A stretch of DNA of 64,000 nucleotides, from contig NC_053042.1 of assembly GCF_003473485.1 (NCBI RefSeq), forward strand, positions 6,037,501 to 6,101,500. The letters run 5' to 3'. The stretch is from Medicago truncatula. Its lineage: Eukaryota > Streptophyta > Magnoliopsida > Fabales > Fabaceae. The notes below the pieces were generated by a model. The model was not told the origin of the DNA. It made no database searches and worked only from the letters and a program-made list of their open reading frames with translations. Below are positions 62,001-64,000 of the stretch, piece after piece (within the stretch, counting starts at the first letter, position 1; every line of letters begins with the position of its first letter). The translations under genes were made by a program, and so were the position numbers.

Positions 62001-62245
62001 TTTGAATATGAAGGATCAAAATCTGAATAATAAAATGAAGTGTTGTAAAATCGAAATCTAATAAAATTGAGAAAATCGGTACCTGAGGAGGGAGAGAAGT
62101 GATTGGGAAAGCGAGGGGAAGAAAAGGTTCGAAGGGTGGTGGTGGATGCAGCAGTGGCAGCGATGGCGGCGGAAGAATAAGATCTGGAAGAAGAATGGAG
62201 TGATCGGAGGAATAAGGATCTCAATCCAGTCATCGTCGTCTTCAT
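59052..62245 (-). CDS. Conserved plant protein, probably mitochondrial
   Basis: Coding exons (minus strand): 62245-62083, 61038-60728, 60409-60224 and 59108-59052, in phase, 238 aa. The first exon is rich in Ser, Arg, Ala and Thr with almost no acidic residues (LRSLFLRSLHSSSRSYSS...), typical of a mitochondrial presequence. The mature region begins near 'GSMRFYSEEVTHMPDI' and includes 'FRAAQAVEEFGGILNTLKME', 'SGEDVKPLPDHMQNALRTIF' and the C-terminus 'KMIHLKMRCSGLGSEWGKVT' followed by 'VLGTSGLAGSYVEQRA'. I recall close plant homologues without an assigned function. No membrane segment is evident. The acceptor of exon 2 was placed at 61038 because the nearer 'tgcag' site gives an in-frame stop. 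The ATG at 62245 is the first in frame. Confidence 0.82.
60521..60668. mobile_element. Small MITE in an intron
   Basis: Inverted ends: 'aatcgttggatgaagatcaa' at about 60549 pairs with 'ttgatctccatccaacgatt' ending at about 60649. The similarity continues outward less perfectly (gtcagcatactgg / ctgatac). Located in the intron between exons 2 and 3 of the mitochondrial-protein gene. Confidence 0.65.
61276..61745. repeat. Two head-to-tail copies of the legume repeat
   Basis: 61276-61495 starts 'tatgtttggttccacttttg' and 61497-61745 starts 'tatgtttggtttcacgttta'. Both share 'gattttgcct', 'gtttaactcactttta'-like and 'tgtatccaaacataaatca'-like phrases with the ORC2 intron repeat at 41610-41998. 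They lie in the first intron of the mitochondrial-protein gene. Confidence 0.6.
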
Positions 62246-62299
62246 CTTCAAGCAGTTTTTGCTAATTCGTTTTCGGCTCTTTACTTTTCTTCTTTGTAA

Positions 62300-63240
62300 A
62301 ATTAATTAATTAACAGGAAATCATGCTTTAAAAATCATTTCATCAAAATATTGAGATTTGGATGACTACTTTATGGTTAATTGTATTTTTGTATTTAAAA
62401 ATATCCAAAACATATTATAAATTCATTTATATTAATTTAAAAATAAAAAAATGAAAATTAATTTTTGAAAATAAAAAAATTTGGAATTTTTTTTTCAAAA
62501 ATAAGAAAACAAATTAAAAATACAAAAAAAGCAAATTTTCGGAAAAACTTTTTAAATTTTTTTTCTAAAAAAAGAAATTATGGAAAAAAAATTTAGTTTA
62601 GAAAATTTTATTCCAGAAGTTTTATTAAATCTTTTCCGAAATTAAAATATTGAAAAAAAATCCATTTTAGGGCTATAATAAAAAAAATGTAAAAATTAGA
62701 ATAAAATTCAGGAAATTTTATAAAAAAAAATTTCGAATAAAAAATCAGAATTTTTTCTAAATTTGTATCCAAAATTTTGAAAAATATCTAATTATATTTT
62801 CTGATTTAATCTTAATGTTTTTTCTGTTTTTTTTTATTTTAGAAAAAACAAATCTTAATTTTTTTTCGATTTTTAAACTTTTAGAAAAAATCTGACTATT
62901 ATTCTGTTTTTTTATATTTCGAAAAATCTTAATGTTTTTTTTTCTAAATTTTTAAATTAAATTCTGAATATTTTTATGATTTTTTGGATTTTATTTATTT
63001 AAAAAAAAAAATCGGACGTAGAATTTTTTTTACACGTGGCCAATTGAAAAAAAATGTCAAATCAACGCCACATATTAGATTGTGCTGAGTTGGTTGGGGG
63101 AAGGGGGTATTCTGGAAAAAAAAATTGCGAGGATGCATATGAAACCGAAAATTTTATAGGGGCGAAAACCAGAAATTACATATATTTTTATAAAAAAAGA
63201 AATTACATATATTACATGGGTGAAAAGCATTATTAACCCT
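62300..63240. other. Extremely A/T-rich, low-complexity sequence
   Basis: 62380-63010 is almost only A-runs and T-runs with 'tttttctaaa' and 'ggaaattt' words, read alike on both strands. After 63035, 'cacgtggccaattg' begins a more normal stretch ending near 63240 that resembles the end of a Mutator-like element. No gene. Confidence 0.5.
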
Positions 63241-63362
63241 ATTTTAAAAGTCTTACATTAGAAATTTAACAAATAAAGGCATATTAATGAGAAAAAATAT
63301 TGCATTGATATTCTAAAGTGATAATTATCTTGAAACGAGAATTTAAAATGTAGTGGCTTAAT

Positions 63363-63910
63363 TGCATGTTTGGTCCCTTATATTTATTTTAGGTTTTAAG
63401 TTCCATTATATTTTAAATGTTTCAAGTTTGTCCATTATATTTTAATTGTTTTAAGTTGATCCAAAATATTATTCGCGCTATAATAAGTTTTTTTTTTTAA
63501 TAAATCAAAATGAGATATATTACTAAACCAACAATGTTTCACCTCGCACAAGGTGTGCAAAAGGAGAAACACTGACAAATATTTACATAGGGATGGGGTG
63601 TTTCCACCAGTCGTGGTAAGAATAAACAAAATCCACCTGTTTAGACCTCGCGCTATAATAAGTTAATCCCTTCTGCTACAAAATATTGTGTTTAGAAAAG
63701 AAAGAAAAAATTAAAAATGTTTTAAAAACTGATTTTGTAAGTAATTTAAATTCCAATTTCCAATATTTGCAACCTAATTCTCTAAACGCCCAAATGATAG
63801 AAGGGATTAACTTATTTCGATGCAAGTAATATTTTAGGGACTTAAAATAATAAGAGATCAACTTAAATATTAAAATAAATTCAACTGATCATTTACTTAA
63901 AAATCATGCA
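63363..63910. mobile_element. Non-autonomous element interrupted by a retroelement tail
   Basis: Starts 'ggcttaattgcatgtttggt' with the same opening word as the foldback element at 22151. It is interrupted by the insertion at 63473-63664. The right end is unclear. Confidence 0.4.
63473..63664 (-). mobile_element. LINE/SINE tail with 17-bp target-site duplication
   Basis: 'tcgcgctataataagtt' is present at 63473-63489 and at 63648-63664. The 158 bp between end, on the minus strand, in an A-run (seen as poly-T at 63490), the hallmark of target-primed reverse transcription. The body has no coding sequence. Confidence 0.85.
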
Positions 63911-64000
63911 CAATTTTTAAAAGACAGTTATAAAGAGACGAGACGGAGTAACGTGCTCATATCCAATTTAATTAATGTGGTTTATTTGGATCAATTTTTT

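Overview
The window is nuclear DNA of a flowering plant. The genes have many introns, GT-AG splice sites and AT-rich introns, and the intergenic space is packed with MITEs, tRNA-derived SINEs, LINE tails and microsatellites. Several repeat families (those starting 'ggcttaattgcac', 'tatgtttggttccac' and 'gtgtccggggtttgaa') are of a kind I associate with papilionoid legumes. Medicago/Trifolium-like is my best guess, but it is an inference, not a database match.

I support nine protein-coding loci. (1) 2828-3115 (+) is a small single-exon EF-hand protein. (2) 6910-12129 (-) is a phosphatidate phosphohydrolase (lipin/PAH) in eight coding exons, unusually short at 517 aa. (3) 18594-19487 (-) is an intronless BKI1-like BRI1 kinase inhibitor / membrane-associated kinase regulator. 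(4) 25429-30126 (-) is a PP2C phosphatase in nine coding exons with a C-terminal Cys-pair domain, 428 aa. (5) 39012-42418 (-) is origin recognition complex subunit 2 (ORC2) in six exons, 361 aa, with one probable GC-AG intron. (6) 44399-51829 (+) is a type II membrane protein with a Cys-rich PAN/Apple-like C-terminus, seven coding exons, 339 aa, and a 5.3-kb transposon-filled third intron. (7) 53369-53722 (+) is an intronless 117-aa TPR-like protein. (8) 56548-57338 (+) is a two-exon conserved plant protein of 208 aa. (9) 59052-62245 (-) is a four-exon probable mitochondrial protein of 238 aa. All exon boundaries were worked out by eye from splice signals, reading phase and remembered family resemblance.

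Repeat layout: 1-5.3 kb holds a duplicated 162-bp MITE-bearing unit, an inverted-repeat element, one copy of a dispersed repeat and a dead hAT transposase tail. 12.1-18.6 kb has a degenerate ggttcggtt/gaactgaact tract, a nearly perfect 66-bp-arm hairpin MITE and a tandemly duplicated segment. 19.5-25.4 kb has a SINE with target-site duplication and a 710-bp element with 230-bp inverted arms. 30-39 kb is the most repeat-rich stretch: TA and GA microsatellites, SINEs, a TIR element, an unusual 0.92-kb insertion carrying a higher-order tandem repeat between 19-bp direct repeats, and a Stowaway-like MITE. 42.4-44.4 kb has nested Stowaway-like MITEs. 53.7-64 kb has a SINE, LINE remnants and a retroelement tail inserted inside another repeat.

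The genes are functionally unrelated (lipid metabolism, hormone signalling, phosphatase signalling, DNA replication, mitochondrion), as expected for a plant gene island. I found no CRISPR array, rRNA, functional tRNA gene or intact transposase. The best candidates for something new are the short lipin, the 152-bp higher-order repeat element at 35.7-36.6 kb, the tight hairpin at 15.3 kb and the PAN-like membrane protein.
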